Shown: positions 1 through 9,028, numbered from the stretch's first letter. The stretch: DNA of 64,000 nucleotides from Candidatus Nitrotoga fabula (GCF_905221025.1 NZ_CAJNBL010000008.1:1-64000); one strand, 5' to 3'. The notes: a model not told the origin generated them from the letters alone. Made by a program: numbers and translations.

Positions 1-24
1 CCTCAAAACCCGGGGCGATTCACA

Positions 25-171
25 TCAAGACTGAAATAGCAGTCCACTTTTGTCCTTAAGGCGGACGACTTGAGTAATGGTCACGCCATATTCTTCTTCT
101 CTTCTTTTCTCGTTCTTCCACCCGCCCAGGTGCAGTGCAAGCGTCTCGATTAGGTTATAAACCCGAAGCAT
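25..171 (-). CDS. hypothetical small protein, 48 aa
   Basis: A 48-codon frame with an ATG at 169-171 and a TGA at 25-27. It is preceded by AAGGAG about 6-7 bases upstream of the ATG, a good ribosome-binding site for so short a frame. The product starts MLRVYNLIETLALHLGGW, has a charged middle (NEKRREEE) and ends LLFQS. There is no signal peptide, membrane segment or recognisable domain. It lies beyond the 3' end of the HindIII-like methyltransferase gene, after about 190 bases of very AT-rich DNA. It may be the next accessory gene of the same island or a decayed fragment. I do not recognise the family. Support is the ribosome-binding site and an open frame only. Confidence 0.35.
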   Translation of the reverse strand: MLRVYNLIETLALHLGGWKNEKRREEEYGVTITQVVRLKDKSGLLFQS

Positions 172-358
172 TGCTTACTCCTTAACCAATAACAAAATAT
201 TCTCTAATATTAATAAACAATAAAAAATATTTTTTGTACTCAACTTTATTTGGTTTTGAAATGTAAAAAAAGAAAGCGAGTTTGCTTAAGAAATTTAACG
301 GACATTCAATCAATACGTGAAACGATTTGATTGTCGACCGTTTTGATAGAAGTGTGAC

Positions 359-1288
359 TTAGCCGTTCACAGCAAAAAAATCTGCTTGAACCGAAATCTC
401 ATTATTGAGACGAGCTTCGGCAATCAACGCATATTCTCGATTTGCCTCAATGCCAATGTAATCACGACCCAAAAGTTTCGCTGCCACCAATGTAGAACCA
501 CTTCCACAAAAAGGATCAAGGACAATCTGGCCTTCCTGTGTGGTTAATTCGATAAGAGACTTCATCAATCGTACAGGTTTTTGTGTTGGATGATGCCCAG
601 ATTCCCCAGACATAAATCCACTTGTCAGTATATTATCTGGTGATTTCTCATATTTAAGAAATGCGCTTTCATTAAAAGCGCCGACACCATTAAATAAAAT
701 ATTATCCGCAATGGTTGTTCCAATTTTATAAGGCCTTGTAAACCAAAGAACGGGCTCAAAAGTTGGTCGAAGATTCCCTACTCTCCAACCTTCCCACTTG
801 GCAAAGTTTTTAAGATCGCCACGTCTCTCATAAACAATGCTCACACGTTGCGCTCTATGTGGTGCTCGTTGCCTTATCCAAGCAAACATATCTTTAAAAC
901 TAAAACCCGCATCTTCCAAAGCGGAAATGCATCGATGAGCGTATCGTCTACCTGCAAATATGAAAACAGATCCACCCGGCTTCATGACCCGGAACCATTC
1001 TGACGCCCAAGTTGAGCACCATTCATAATATTGCCTTGGGATTTCTCTATCAGCTTCTGACCATCCATTTATCGGTTTTCCTCTTTTTTTAAAAACAGCA
1101 CCAGCCTTTGCCTGACCGGGGCTTGTTCCCAAATAAGCTGAGTTTTTGTTATCATGAAGGACATCCCAATCCTCTGCACCAATGCCATATGGAATATCAC
1201 TGAGAATTAGATGAATGTAATCATCAGGAATCCTCTTTATCGCGATCAGGCTATCACTGTTAATTACCTTATTTAGATAATCGTCCAT
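359..1288 (-). CDS. HindIII-type DNA adenine methyltransferase
   Basis: Modification half of a Type II R-M pair, 309 aa. The SAM-dependent amino-methyltransferase catalytic motif IV is SDIPYGIG at about residues 30-37. The SAM-binding motif I (DPFCGSGST) sits near the C-terminus at about 260. Catalytic motif before SAM motif is the beta-class order. The N-terminal region (DYLNK, DWDVLH, LGTS, RGKPINGWSEADR) agrees strongly with my memory of M.HindIII, so methylation of the adenine in AAGCTT is the likely activity. It starts 7 bases after the endonuclease stop, so the two genes are probably co-transcribed with the endonuclease first. It should protect host DNA. Family assignment is firm; the exact recognition sequence is inferred from homology. 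Confidence 0.9.
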   Translation of the reverse strand: MDDYLNKVINSDSLIAIKRIPDDYIHLILSDIPYGIGAEDWDVLHDNKNSAYLGTSPGQAKAGAVFKKRGKPINGWSEADREIPRQYYEWCSTWASEWFRVMKPGGSVFIFAGRRYAHRCISALEDAGFSFKDMFAWIRQRAPHRAQRVSIVYERRGDLKNFAKWEGWRVGNLRPTFEPVLWFTRPYKIGTTIADNILFNGVGAFNESAFLKYEKSPDNILTSGFMSGESGHHPTQKPVRLMKSLIELTTQEGQIVLDPFCGSGSTLVAAKLLGRDYIGIEANREYALIAEARLNNEISVQADFFAVNG

Positions 1289-1295
1289 CAGTGCA

Positions 1296-2207
1296 TTACC
1301 TTATGCCAAGAAGTTTGTTATCAGAAACGGATATGATAACCTTTATTCTGCTTTCAATTTTGTGTACCTGAATCAGCTCTTTGATCGCCTCATCGTGGCT
1401 CATTCGCATTATTTTTTCTCTTTCAGCCGCAAGAAACAATAAAGCCTCTTCCTTCACCGCTGCGATGGACTCAACAGCAGCTTGTTTCTCCAACTTCCAA
1501 AGATTTTCAATCTTTGGTGAGTACTCAAGCATTGTTTTATTGACCGCAAGCCAATATTGGGATGCATTTTTTGAGGGATTTAAAGCAGGAATAATTTTGA
1601 ATATTTCGTGAATCAGCCCTTCTGCTTTTTGCTTACCATCTATGAGTGAGTACGAAACCAGCATCGCAAGATGTGAGTATGTAAAAATGCAGACGTTTCT
1701 TGAGCTTGCTTGTTCATAAATTTGGCTTGCTGTTTTTGGCAGTTGGTAAATAGGACAGACGACCATTGCATACGGTTTACCACGTTTCCAATCATCCATT
1801 GCTTGGATCTTGAAGTCTTTTTGATTTTTAGCAGTTCTGCTCAATCTGAATGCCTTGGCATCAGCGACAAAACTATAATTATTTGCAAAAACCTCAACAT
1901 CAGCGGCATCAGCTCTTTCTTTCAATACTAGACTTCTCAGTCCGAGAGCTTTATAGGTTTCCGATAAAAGTGCATCGGTATATTTTGAATATTGTTTTTC
2001 TTCGCTAGTGTCGTGCCCATATGATTCTGGTATGTTTCCGCTAAGTCGCAAATGGTCGAGCAATGAGGCCGCACCCTTGTCTTTAATTTCTTCCGAAAGC
2101 TCCTTTTCAAGTCTTTCAGAGTCGTCTCCGAAATTTCCGCTGATCTTGCGTATTTCTTCTACCCAGTATTTTCGTCGTTGAATCGCAGCATAACTAATGA
2201 CTGTCAT
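1296..2207 (-). CDS. HindIII-family Type II restriction endonuclease
   Basis: Predicted 303-aa nuclease, close to the 300 aa of HindIII. The region VADAKAFRLSRTAKNQKDFK matches the HindIII catalytic segment as I remember it almost residue for residue. By that alignment Asp103, Asp116 and Lys118 correspond to Asp108, Asp123 and Lys125 of the PD-(D/E)XK site of HindIII. The upstream stretch around IPESYGHDTSEEKQYSK also lines up. It should cut unmethylated AAGCTT. The 5' end overlaps the preceding 69-codon frame by 14 bases, and the methyltransferase gene follows after 7 bases. No controller (C) protein gene with a helix-turn-helix is visible. The C-terminal half is lysine- and glutamate-rich and less conserved. 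All catalytic residues are present, so the enzyme could be active. Confidence 0.9.
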   Translation of the reverse strand: MTVISYAAIQRRKYWVEEIRKISGNFGDDSERLEKELSEEIKDKGAASLLDHLRLSGNIPESYGHDTSEEKQYSKYTDALLSETYKALGLRSLVLKERADAADVEVFANNYSFVADAKAFRLSRTAKNQKDFKIQAMDDWKRGKPYAMVVCPIYQLPKTASQIYEQASSRNVCIFTYSHLAMLVSYSLIDGKQKAEGLIHEIFKIIPALNPSKNASQYWLAVNKTMLEYSPKIENLWKLEKQAAVESIAAVKEEALLFLAAEREKIMRMSHDEAIKELIQVHKIESRIKVIISVSDNKLLGIR

Positions 2208-2403
2208 TTTTATACCCTTTTAAATTGCCTAGCATCGGATTTGATTTCAGCCATTTTTTTGCTACTTGTTTGTCATCACCCAAAGAAAAATAGTAGCCTT
2301 TCGTAATCTGCTTCCATGCGTGTCCTGCGTACTGCAAAATTCCCTTCTTTGTAGAAATTTCAGCATCTTTTTTCTTTTTGCTTTTACCGATTATCGCCAA
2401 CAA
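2194..2403 (-). CDS. hypothetical protein overlapping endonuclease start, 69 aa or more
   Basis: An open frame starting at a TTG (2403) and ending 14 bases inside the endonuclease gene. The product is basic: a lysine-rich run GKSKKKKDAE, then YAGHAWKQITKGYYFSLGDD and a tail KSNPMLGNLKGYKNDSH. No domain is recognised and it does not look like a helix-turn-helix controller protein. The frame stays open upstream of the TTG through residues resembling CPKLEGKKWRHAKDLL, with no ATG. The only strong start signal nearby, GGAGGGG five bases before an ATG at 2420-2422, is out of frame by one base and gives just 12 codons. It could be a frameshifted or truncated gene, or translationally coupled to the endonuclease. 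Function unknown. Confidence 0.4.
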   Translation of the reverse strand: MLAIIGKSKKKKDAEISTKKGILQYAGHAWKQITKGYYFSLGDDKQVAKKWLKSNPMLGNLKGYKNDSH

Positions 2404-2437
2404 GTCTTTGGCGTGCCGCCATTTTTTCCCCTCCAGT

Positions 2438-2458
2438 TTTGGACAATTATTTGGACAA
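2438..2458 (-). repeat. two 9-bp direct repeats, 12-bp period, upstream of the R-M genes
   Basis: On the plus strand TTTGGACAA occurs at 2438-2446 and again at 2450-2458. The spacing of 12 bases is just over one helical turn. The pair lies at the predicted transcription start of the island promoter and ahead of the GGAGGGG ribosome-binding site. That is where a repressor or controller site would sit. No cognate regulator gene is visible in the window, so the operator role is a guess. Confidence 0.4.
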
Positions 2459-2486
2459 AAATAGTAGTGTAGAATCGTGGTGTCAA
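2458..2486 (-). promoter_or_regulatory. candidate promoter of the HindIII-like operon
   Basis: On the minus strand a perfect TTGACA (2481-2486) is followed, after 17 bases, by TATTTT (2458-2463), which matches four of six bases of TATAAT. It begins 13 bases after the ettA stop codon and points into the 69-codon frame and the endonuclease gene. Transcription would begin near 2451. Proposed from consensus match only. Confidence 0.45.
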
Positions 2487-2498
2487 CTACCCGCGTAA

Positions 2499-4163
2499 CT
2501 ATCGAACTATCGGTTTGTATCTGATTCTCTTGGGTTTTGCTCCCTCTTCTCCGAGCCTCCTACGCTTGTCCGCCTCGTATTCCTGGTAATTGCCGTCAAA
2601 GAAGGTAACCTGCGAATTGCCTTCAAAAGCAAGAATATGGGTGGCAATGCGGTCCAGAAACCAGCGGTCATGAGAAATGACCAGCACACAACCGGCAAAT
2701 TCCAGCAACGCATCTTCAAGTGCACGCAGGGTTTCCACGTCCAGATCATTCGAAGGTTCATCCAGAAGCAGAACATTGCCACCTGAAATCAGGGTTTTTG
2801 CCAGGTGCAGCCGTCCACGTTCCCCGCCGGAAAGATGGCCAACCAGTTTTTGCTGGTCTGCGCCCTTGAAGTTAAAGCGGCCAATATAGGCGCGCGCGGG
2901 GGTCTCGAACTTGCCCACGGAAATGATGTCATTGCCGCCGGAGACCACATCGAATACCGTTTTATCGCTATCCAGGGTGTCGCGCGACTGATCCACATGA
3001 GAAATCTTTACCGTTGAGCCGATTTTTATTTCTCCGGAATCCGGGTTTTCCTTTCCGGTGAGCATGCGAAACAAGGTCGATTTTCCTGCACCGTTCGGGC
3101 CGATTATCCCGACAATCGCGCCGGGAGGAAGCTTAAAACTGAGATCATCGATCAGTAGCCGATCCCCATATGCTTTCGATACATTGGCAAACTCGATCAC
3201 CTCATTCCCCAGCCTGTCCGCCACGGGGATGAAAATTTCCTGTGTTTCGTTACGCTTCTGATATTCCTGTGAATTGAGTTCCTCAAAGCGGGCGATACGC
3301 GCCTTGGATTTTGCCTGCCGTCCCTTTGGGTTCTGGCGCACCCATTCCAGTTCCTTGTTCAAGGCTTTCTGCCGGGCAGACTCCGAGGCCTCTTCCTGTT
3401 TCAGTCTGGCACCTTTCTGCTCCAGCCAGCTGGAGTAATTTCCCTTCCACGGAATGCCATGGCCACGATCCAGCTCCAGAATCCATTCGGCAGCGTTGTC
3501 CAGAAAGTAACGGTCATGCGTCACCGCCACTACGGTTCCCGGGAATCGCACAAGGAATTGCTCCAGCCATTCAACCGATTCGGCATCCAGGTGATTGGTC
3601 GGTTCATCCAGCAACAGCATATCGGGCCTGGACAATAATAGCCTGCATAGTGCCACGCGGCGCTTCTCGCCCCCTGAAAGATTTTTGATCACGGCATCCC
3701 ATTCGGGCAGACGTAACGCATCCGCAGCAATTTCCATCTGCTGCCCTGCACTTCCGTCACTAGTGGCAATAATCGCTTCCAGCCTTGCCTGCTCGGCAGC
3801 AAGCGCATCAAAATCCGCATCCGGATCAGCATAGGCTGCATACACCTCATCCAGCTTTTTCTGGGCGACAAGCACTTCGCCCAGGCCTTCCTGCACCGCT
3901 TCACGTACGGTTTGGTCCGGATTGAGTAGCGGTTCTTGCGGAAGATAACCGATATTCAGGTTCGGCATCGGAATGGCCTCACCTTCAAAATCCTTGTCCA
4001 CCCCAGCCATGATTTTCAACAAGGTGGATTTGCCCGAGCCATTCAACCCAAGCAATCCGATCTTGGCACCAGGGAAAAAACTGAGGGAAATATCTTTAAG
4101 AATCTGTCGCTTGGGCGGAACGACCTTGCTTACGCGATTCATGGTGAAAACGTATTGAGCCAT
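2499..4163 (-). CDS. ettA: energy-dependent translational throttle protein EttA (ABC-F ATPase)
   Basis: ABC-F protein of about 554 aa that binds the ribosomal E site and gates early elongation according to the ATP/ADP ratio. There are two ABC ATPase halves and no membrane segment. The first Walker A is GLNGSGKST at about residues 39-47 and the second is GPNGAGKST in the C-terminal half. Signature motifs are LSGGEKRR and LSGGERGR, and Walker B motifs are LLLDEPTNHLD and LLLDEPSNDLD. Between the halves lies the charged linker typical of the family. I chose the ATG at 4161-4163 (MAQYVFTMNRV), the normal EttA start, over the frame opening 12 codons earlier. The C-terminus KPKRIRYKPIVR is also typical, so the gene is complete even though the restriction island begins right behind it. 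Confidence 0.95.
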   Translation of the reverse strand: MAQYVFTMNRVSKVVPPKRQILKDISLSFFPGAKIGLLGLNGSGKSTLLKIMAGVDKDFEGEAIPMPNLNIGYLPQEPLLNPDQTVREAVQEGLGEVLVAQKKLDEVYAAYADPDADFDALAAEQARLEAIIATSDGSAGQQMEIAADALRLPEWDAVIKNLSGGEKRRVALCRLLLSRPDMLLLDEPTNHLDAESVEWLEQFLVRFPGTVVAVTHDRYFLDNAAEWILELDRGHGIPWKGNYSSWLEQKGARLKQEEASESARQKALNKELEWVRQNPKGRQAKSKARIARFEELNSQEYQKRNETQEIFIPVADRLGNEVIEFANVSKAYGDRLLIDDLSFKLPPGAIVGIIGPNGAGKSTLFRMLTGKENPDSGEIKIGSTVKISHVDQSRDTLDSDKTVFDVVSGGNDIISVGKFETPARAYIGRFNFKGADQQKLVGHLSGGERGRLHLAKTLISGGNVLLLDEPSNDLDVETLRALEDALLEFAGCVLVISHDRWFLDRIATHILAFEGNSQVTFFDGNYQEYEADKRRRLGEEGAKPKRIRYKPIVR

Positions 4164-4443
4164 AATATTTATTGATATCCAGATTGAAAAATCCACCACA
4201 CCTGCATCGGCAGGTCAAATCTTAACAACATGATTAACCATGGGATGGAAAATACCGATCAGGTAATAAACTATAGAGAAACCTGCAACAGAAAATGAGG
4301 GAGAACGCGTAAAAATCAACCCCTGTTCGCCAATATATTCAAATTACACGACTCTTTGACGACGCACTTTGTTTCACAGCCATTACTGCTCCAGAATACA
4401 AAATTACAGGCCAGAACAAATGCCCACCCAGAGGGACAGCAGT

Positions 4444-5343
4444 TCATATCCAGATAATCAGCAGAACCACTCCCAGGATTAAAAGTCCCCTGATCACATA
4501 ATAGAGCGGGCGGTTCCATGCCTTCAGCTTGCGGCGGTATTGACCTGCCAGCCAGACAAAACGGAATAGCTTATTAATGCCGCCGGTTTGATCCCCGGTT
4601 TCATTGGGGGAACTTGCCGCAGTCATGATCGTCCTGCCCAACCATTTATTTACTGCCTGCGCCCAGCGATACCGCATCGGACGCTCAATGTCGCAGAACA
4701 GAATAATCCGGTTCGAATCACACCCATTCTGCGCCCAGTGAATATAAGTTTCATCGAAAACCACCCCCTTGCCATCGCGCCAGCTATAGCGCTTCCCATC
4801 GACTTCAATAAAACAGCGATCATCATTTGGGGTTACCAGCCCAAGGTGATAACGAAGAGAGCCCGCAAACGGGTCACGGTGCGGATTGAGCTTCCCGCCC
4901 GGTCCCAGTTCCGCGAACATTGCCGCCTTGACGCACGGAATGGCTCGCAGTAGTGCGACCGTTTGGGGACAATATTGTTCGGCCGATGGATGACTGGCTT
5001 CATACCATTTTAAATAAAAACGTTTCCATCCACTTTTAAAGAACGAGTTAAAACCGGCATCATCATTTTTTTCCGTAGATTTTATCTTGTGCATGGCTTG
5101 CAGATTCAACGCCTCCGCCTTGATTACTTCCCAGTTCTCTTCAAGCAACTCCAGGCCGCTGAAGTTTTTGACGGGGAAATAGGGCGTGAAAGGAACAGCA
5201 GAAAACAGGTACATGAACACGTTTACCGGAGCAACAATGGACGAATGGTCGAATAATTGGCGGAACAGGGGCAAGCGAACCCTTCCCCTGAAATGTACGG
5301 TAAAAATGGATAGCAGATAAATAGAGACCAGAGCCCATTTCAT
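4444..5343 (-). CDS. lpxO: aspartyl/asparaginyl beta-hydroxylase family, LpxO-type lipid A hydroxylase
   Basis: Fe(II)/2-oxoglutarate-dependent dioxygenase of 299 aa. The metal-binding HxD is in PHRDPF near the middle, and the distal His is in ETYIHWAQN, followed by the RIILFCDIERP core strand. Hydrophobic segments at both ends (residues 1-17 and the last about 20, LLILGVVLLIIWI) would anchor it in the inner membrane. LpxO enzymes share this arrangement and hydroxylate the 2-position of the secondary acyl chain of lipid A. The family also contains other Asp/Asn hydroxylases, so the substrate is an inference. It stands alone between ettA and the AI-2E family gene. Confidence 0.8.
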   Translation of the reverse strand: MKWALVSIYLLSIFTVHFRGRVRLPLFRQLFDHSSIVAPVNVFMYLFSAVPFTPYFPVKNFSGLELLEENWEVIKAEALNLQAMHKIKSTEKNDDAGFNSFFKSGWKRFYLKWYEASHPSAEQYCPQTVALLRAIPCVKAAMFAELGPGGKLNPHRDPFAGSLRYHLGLVTPNDDRCFIEVDGKRYSWRDGKGVVFDETYIHWAQNGCDSNRIILFCDIERPMRYRWAQAVNKWLGRTIMTAASSPNETGDQTGGINKLFRFVWLAGQYRRKLKAWNRPLYYVIRGLLILGVVLLIIWI

Positions 5344-5662
5344 GACACTCTACCTGGATATGGTTTCACTAAAGAACAGAGCAATTTGATCCACCCGCAT
5401 TATTTGCATCATTTTCTTATACCGTATAGTGTTCTGGCATTGCTCCAGCATGCCTCCCGATTGATTACCACAACATGAATCATTCCCATGAAGTGAATGC
5501 CAGAGTTTCAGTCCGGCATTATAAATGACTACATCTAGAATCACCTATCCCGGCGGATTTGATCAACATTCTGCGCCACGGCCTGCCAGAAAAAACAAAT
5601 GTCGGGCAAGCAACCAAACTGGTTCGCTTCTTGGGATTGTTATCCAAGAATAATCCCCTTGG
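5344..5662. other. non-coding interval between lpxO and the AI-2E family gene
   Basis: No convincing gene. Near the left gene's end there is an imperfect 9-bp stem-loop (5633-5641 with 5649-5657, one mismatch) just after the AI-2E gene stop, without a clear T-run. The remainder should hold the lpxO promoter, which I cannot place. Confidence 0.4.
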
Positions 5663-6715
5663 TCACTCCATGTCCGCTTTCTCAACAAAAAGATCCCATG
5701 TTGAAATGAACATTGCTGCGATTACCGGTCCGATGATAAAACCGTTCAAACCCATAATGGCCATACCACCCAGCGTAGAAACCAGTACGACATAGTCAGG
5801 CATTTTGGTATCCTTTCCGACCAGCAATGGCCTAAGGATGTTATCAATCAGACCGATTACAAGCACGCCAAAAGCAGCCAGAATCACACCGCTCCAGACA
5901 TCGCCAGAAAGAATAAGATAAATTGCCGCCGGCGCCCAAATCAACGCCGCACCGACTGCGGGCAGGAGCGAAAGAAACGCCATCAGGACACCCCATAATA
6001 ACGCCCCCTGAATGCCAAGAATCCAGAAAATAAATCCGCCCGCCACACCTTGCATCGCAGCCACTGCAATATTGCCTTTTACTGTCGCACGCAAGACGGT
6101 GATGAACTTCTTTAGCAAGAATTTCTTTTGTTCAATGCCTAACGGGATGGCATCACGAATTTTCCCGGACAGGGATGGACCATCGCGCAATAGGAAGAAA
6201 AACAGGTACAACATGATCCCAAGGCTGACAACGAACTCGAAAGTGTTCTGACCTATGCTGAAAGCCTGCGTTGCAATATATTTGCTTCCAGCCAGCAAAC
6301 CGTCGGACAACTCTTGCTGCAACCTGGCAATATTCCCTAATCCGTAACGTTCCATCAGATCGGTCATCCATTGCGGCAGAATCCTTACCACCTGCTGAAA
6401 GATGCTGCCCAGATGAATTTCTCCCGACCGGAGTTTCTGATAAAAAATGATTCCTTCCTGGATCAGTGAAGTGGTAATCAGGGTCACGGGCAAAATTACC
6501 ATGACCAGACAAATTACCAGCGTAATGATTGCGGCCAGATTTTTTCTGTCTCCCGATGCAGCCAGAATCCTGCGATAAAGCGGGGTAAAAAGTATTGCCA
6601 GCGCGGCACCCCAGAAAATTGCCCCAAAAAACGGCCACACAACCCACCCGAAAGCTACAGTAACCGTAGCCAGCAGAAACAGAAAAATCTTATTTTGAAA
6701 TTCTGAAGAATTCAT
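5663..6715 (-). CDS. AI-2E/PerM family membrane transporter
   Basis: Polytopic inner-membrane protein of about 350 aa in the AI-2 exporter/PerM family. The N-terminus has two adjacent hydrophobic segments (IFLFLLATVTVAFGWVVWPF and the following GAIFWGAALAILF), another pair lies near residues 60-80, and a cluster of helices fills the C-terminal half. The family hallmark DNILRPLLVG is present near the end. Members are permeases or exporters of uncertain substrate; reported roles include autoinducer-2 release and Na+/H+ antiport. The ATG at 6713-6715 (MNSSEFQNKIF) is preferred over an upstream TTG because it has GGAC before it and starts directly ahead of the first helix. No linked gene suggests the cargo. 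Confidence 0.85.
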   Translation of the reverse strand: MNSSEFQNKIFLFLLATVTVAFGWVVWPFFGAIFWGAALAILFTPLYRRILAASGDRKNLAAIITLVICLVMVILPVTLITTSLIQEGIIFYQKLRSGEIHLGSIFQQVVRILPQWMTDLMERYGLGNIARLQQELSDGLLAGSKYIATQAFSIGQNTFEFVVSLGIMLYLFFFLLRDGPSLSGKIRDAIPLGIEQKKFLLKKFITVLRATVKGNIAVAAMQGVAGGFIFWILGIQGALLWGVLMAFLSLLPAVGAALIWAPAAIYLILSGDVWSGVILAAFGVLVIGLIDNILRPLLVGKDTKMPDYVVLVSTLGGMAIMGLNGFIIGPVIAAMFISTWDLFVEKADME

Positions 6716-6943
6716 GTGCCGTCCTGATTTTTCAGGCAAATTTCATTCATTGCTGATGAAGTTTCCATCTTACCTGAACTTTCTGCGGATGGCTGTCCTC
6801 TATCGGTATTCTGGATTGGCAAATCATGGGACCGATAAATCAGAAGCTTTCCCATGTTTGCCCCACTCGTTTCAACAGGAAAAAATGCCCTGGAAAATCC
6901 ACACTTTCTTGTATTATCCATGAAATTGAAATTTCCCAAAAGT

Positions 6944-7198
6944 TTACCCACCCTGAATACCATGCCCCATGCTCTTGATCACCTCCAGGAATACATTTCC
7001 ATAACGGGCAAGCTTGGCTAGCCCTACTCCGCCAATTTTCTTCAGTTCGTCAAGGTTTCCAGGGCAGTTTTTGAAGATTTCAAATAAAGTGGCATCGTGA
7101 AAAATCATATTCGGTGGCATACTTTTCTCCCGTGCAAGTTCCATCCGCTTGGCCTTCAAAGCCAGCCAAAGTGGATCAGCAATTGTCTTAGCGTATAT
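6944..7198 (-). pseudogene. second HRDC domain, cut off from recQ by an in-frame stop
   Basis: Immediately after the recQ TAA (7199-7201) the same reading frame stays open for 84 codons to a TAA at 6944. It encodes a second HRDC domain. The text [20 protein letters not shown] parallels [20 protein letters not shown] in RecQ, and IGGVGLAKLARYGNVFLEVI parallels [20 protein letters not shown]. Some RecQ proteins, for example in Neisseria and Deinococcus, carry several HRDC domains. This looks like the last domain of a two-HRDC RecQ separated by a stop, either by decay after tandem duplication or by readthrough. A TTG at 7157-7159 could start a 71-aa stand-alone HRDC protein, but no clear ribosome-binding site supports this. 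Confidence 0.7.
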
Positions 7199-9028
7199 TT
7201 AGGCCATCCTGTTCGTCGCATCTTCGACCACTTGCAGGAAAGCATCACCGTACTTCGCCAGTTTGGCCTGACCAACACCACCGATTTGCGCCATCTCGTC
7301 CAGCGTCAGCGGTCGGCGATTGAGAATTTCAACCAATGTACTATCGTGGAGGATCACGTAAGGTGGCACGCCCTGTTCGCGCGCAAGTTCCATGCGTTTG
7401 GCCCTGAGTGCCTGCCATAACGGATCGTCGTTCGATCCGGTGTCACGCGACTTGCGCTCCCCGCGTTGCGCCTTGCGCTTCACTGGATCAGCATCGCGCC
7501 GCAGCCATACCTCCTGCTCGCCGCGCAACACTGAACGCGCAGCCTCGGCAAGCTTCAATCCACCGTAGGCTTCCATGTCTACATTGATATATCCGGCCGC
7601 GACCAACTGGCGAAAGACGCTGCTCCATTGTTGCTGCGCCAAATCGTTGCCGATGCCGAAAGTGGAAAGTTGCTGATGGTTAAACTGCTCGACCTTGGGC
7701 GTGGCCTTGCCGAGCAGCACGTCGATCAGGTGCGAGACGCCGAAGCATTGCCCGGTGCGATACACGCAGGAAAGCGCCATCTGCGCCGCCTTCGTCGCAT
7801 CCCAGGTATCCACCGGCTCCAGACAGTTGTCACACTGCCCGCAGTCACCGGGATGTTCCTCGCCGAAGTAGCGCAATATGGTTTGGTGGCGGCATTCGGT
7901 GGATTCGCAAAAGCCAAGCAGCGCATCAAGCTTCTGCAACTCGACGCGCTTGCGTTCCTCGGGCGCATCGCCGGACAACAGCATCTGGCGCATCGACACC
8001 ACATCGCCCAGGCCGTAGGCCATCCACGCATTCGCCTGCAAGCCGTCGCGCCCCGCGCGACCTGTTTCCTGGTAGTAGCCCTCCATGCTCTTGGGCAAAT
8101 CGAGGTGGGCGACAAAGCGCACGTTGGGCTTGTCTATACCCATGCCGAATGCGACCGTAGCGACCATGATCACACCCTCCTCGCGCAGGAAGCGCTGCTG
8201 GTTTCTGTTACGCGTCGCGGCATCCAGTCCGGCATGATACGGCAGGGCATCCCAGCCCTGTTCCTTGAGCCACACGGCCGTCTCCTCTACTTTCTTGCGC
8301 GACAAACAGTACACGATCCCCGCGTCGCTCGGATGCTCGGTTTCAAGGAAGGACAGCAACTGCTGGCGAGCATTGTTCTTCAGCGCGACGCGGTAGCGAA
8401 TGTTGGGCCGATCGAAGCTGGAAACGAATTGCTGCGCATCGCCGAGGGACAACCGCTCAACAATCTCCCGCCGCGTCGGCGCATCGGCGGTAGCGGTCAG
8501 CGCGACGCGGGGTACTTCTGGGAAACGCTCGTGCAGCACGGTCAGCTGGCGATACTCAGGACGAAAATCGTGCCCCCATTGCGACACGCAGTGCGCCTCG
8601 TCGATGGCAAACAGAGATATGCCGTTCCCTTCATCCAATCGCTCAAGCAGACTCAGGAAACCTTCGGTCATCAGCCGCTCCGGCGCGACATACAGTAGCT
8701 TCAGTTCACCGCGATTAAGCTGTCGATACACTTCACGCGCCACATCCGCATCGAGACTGGAGTTCAAGAACGCGGCCTGCACGCCTAACTGCTTAAGCGC
8801 ATCAACCTGATCCTGCATCAACGCGATCAGTGGCGAGATGACAACAGCACATCCTGGGTGAATCAGGGCAGGTATTTGGTAACATAAACTTTTCCCCCCG
8901 CCGGTAGGCATTAATACAAGCGCATCTCCTCCAGCCACAACATATTCAATAATAGATTGCTGTTCGCCACGAAAAGATGGATAACCGAAAACATTATTAA
9001 GTATTTGTAGCGCAGTAGGGGTGGACAT
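7199..9028 (-). CDS. recQ: ATP-dependent DNA helicase RecQ
   Basis: 3'-5' superfamily 2 helicase of 609 aa acting in recombination and replication-fork repair. Walker A is [15 protein letters not shown] at about residues 40-55, and the DEAH box is [20 protein letters not shown]. Motifs V and VI appear as [16 protein letters not shown] and [12 protein letters not shown]. The RQC zinc-binding cysteines are C-R-H then CGQCDNC at about 375-400. One HRDC domain ([14 protein letters not shown] to the end) closes the protein. The start [21 protein letters not shown] is the normal RecQ beginning. GC content looks higher here than in the flanking DNA, and the frame continues past the stop into another HRDC copy. 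Confidence 0.96.
   Translation of the reverse strand: MSTPTALQILNNVFGYPSFRGEQQSIIEYVVAGGDALVLMPTGGGKSLCYQIPALIHPGCAVVISPLIALMQDQVDALKQLGVQAAFLNSSLDADVAREVYRQLNRGELKLLYVAPERLMTEGFLSLLERLDEGNGISLFAIDEAHCVSQWGHDFRPEYRQLTVLHERFPEVPRVALTATADAPTRREIVERLSLGDAQQFVSSFDRPNIRYRVALKNNARQQLLSFLETEHPSDAGIVYCLSRKKVEETAVWLKEQGWDALPYHAGLDAATRNRNQQRFLREEGVIMVATVAFGMGIDKPNVRFVAHLDLPKSMEGYYQETGRAGRDGLQANAWMAYGLGDVVSMRQMLLSGDAPEERKRVELQKLDALLGFCESTECRHQTILRYFGEEHPGDCGQCDNCLEPVDTWDATKAAQMALSCVYRTGQCFGVSHLIDVLLGKATPKVEQFNHQQLSTFGIGNDLAQQQWSSVFRQLVAAGYINVDMEAYGGLKLAEAARSVLRGEQEVWLRRDADPVKRKAQRGERKSRDTGSNDDPLWQALRAKRMELAREQGVPPYVILHDSTLVEILNRRPLTLDEMAQIGGVGQAKLAKYGDAFLQVVEDATNRMA

Noticed and set aside
1381-1611. 76-codon plus-strand frame inside the endonuclease gene
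   Set aside because: Antisense shadow of a clearly coding gene.
7628-8698. 356-codon plus-strand frame opposite recQ
   Set aside because: Antisense shadow in GC-rich recQ; no motifs and no start signal.
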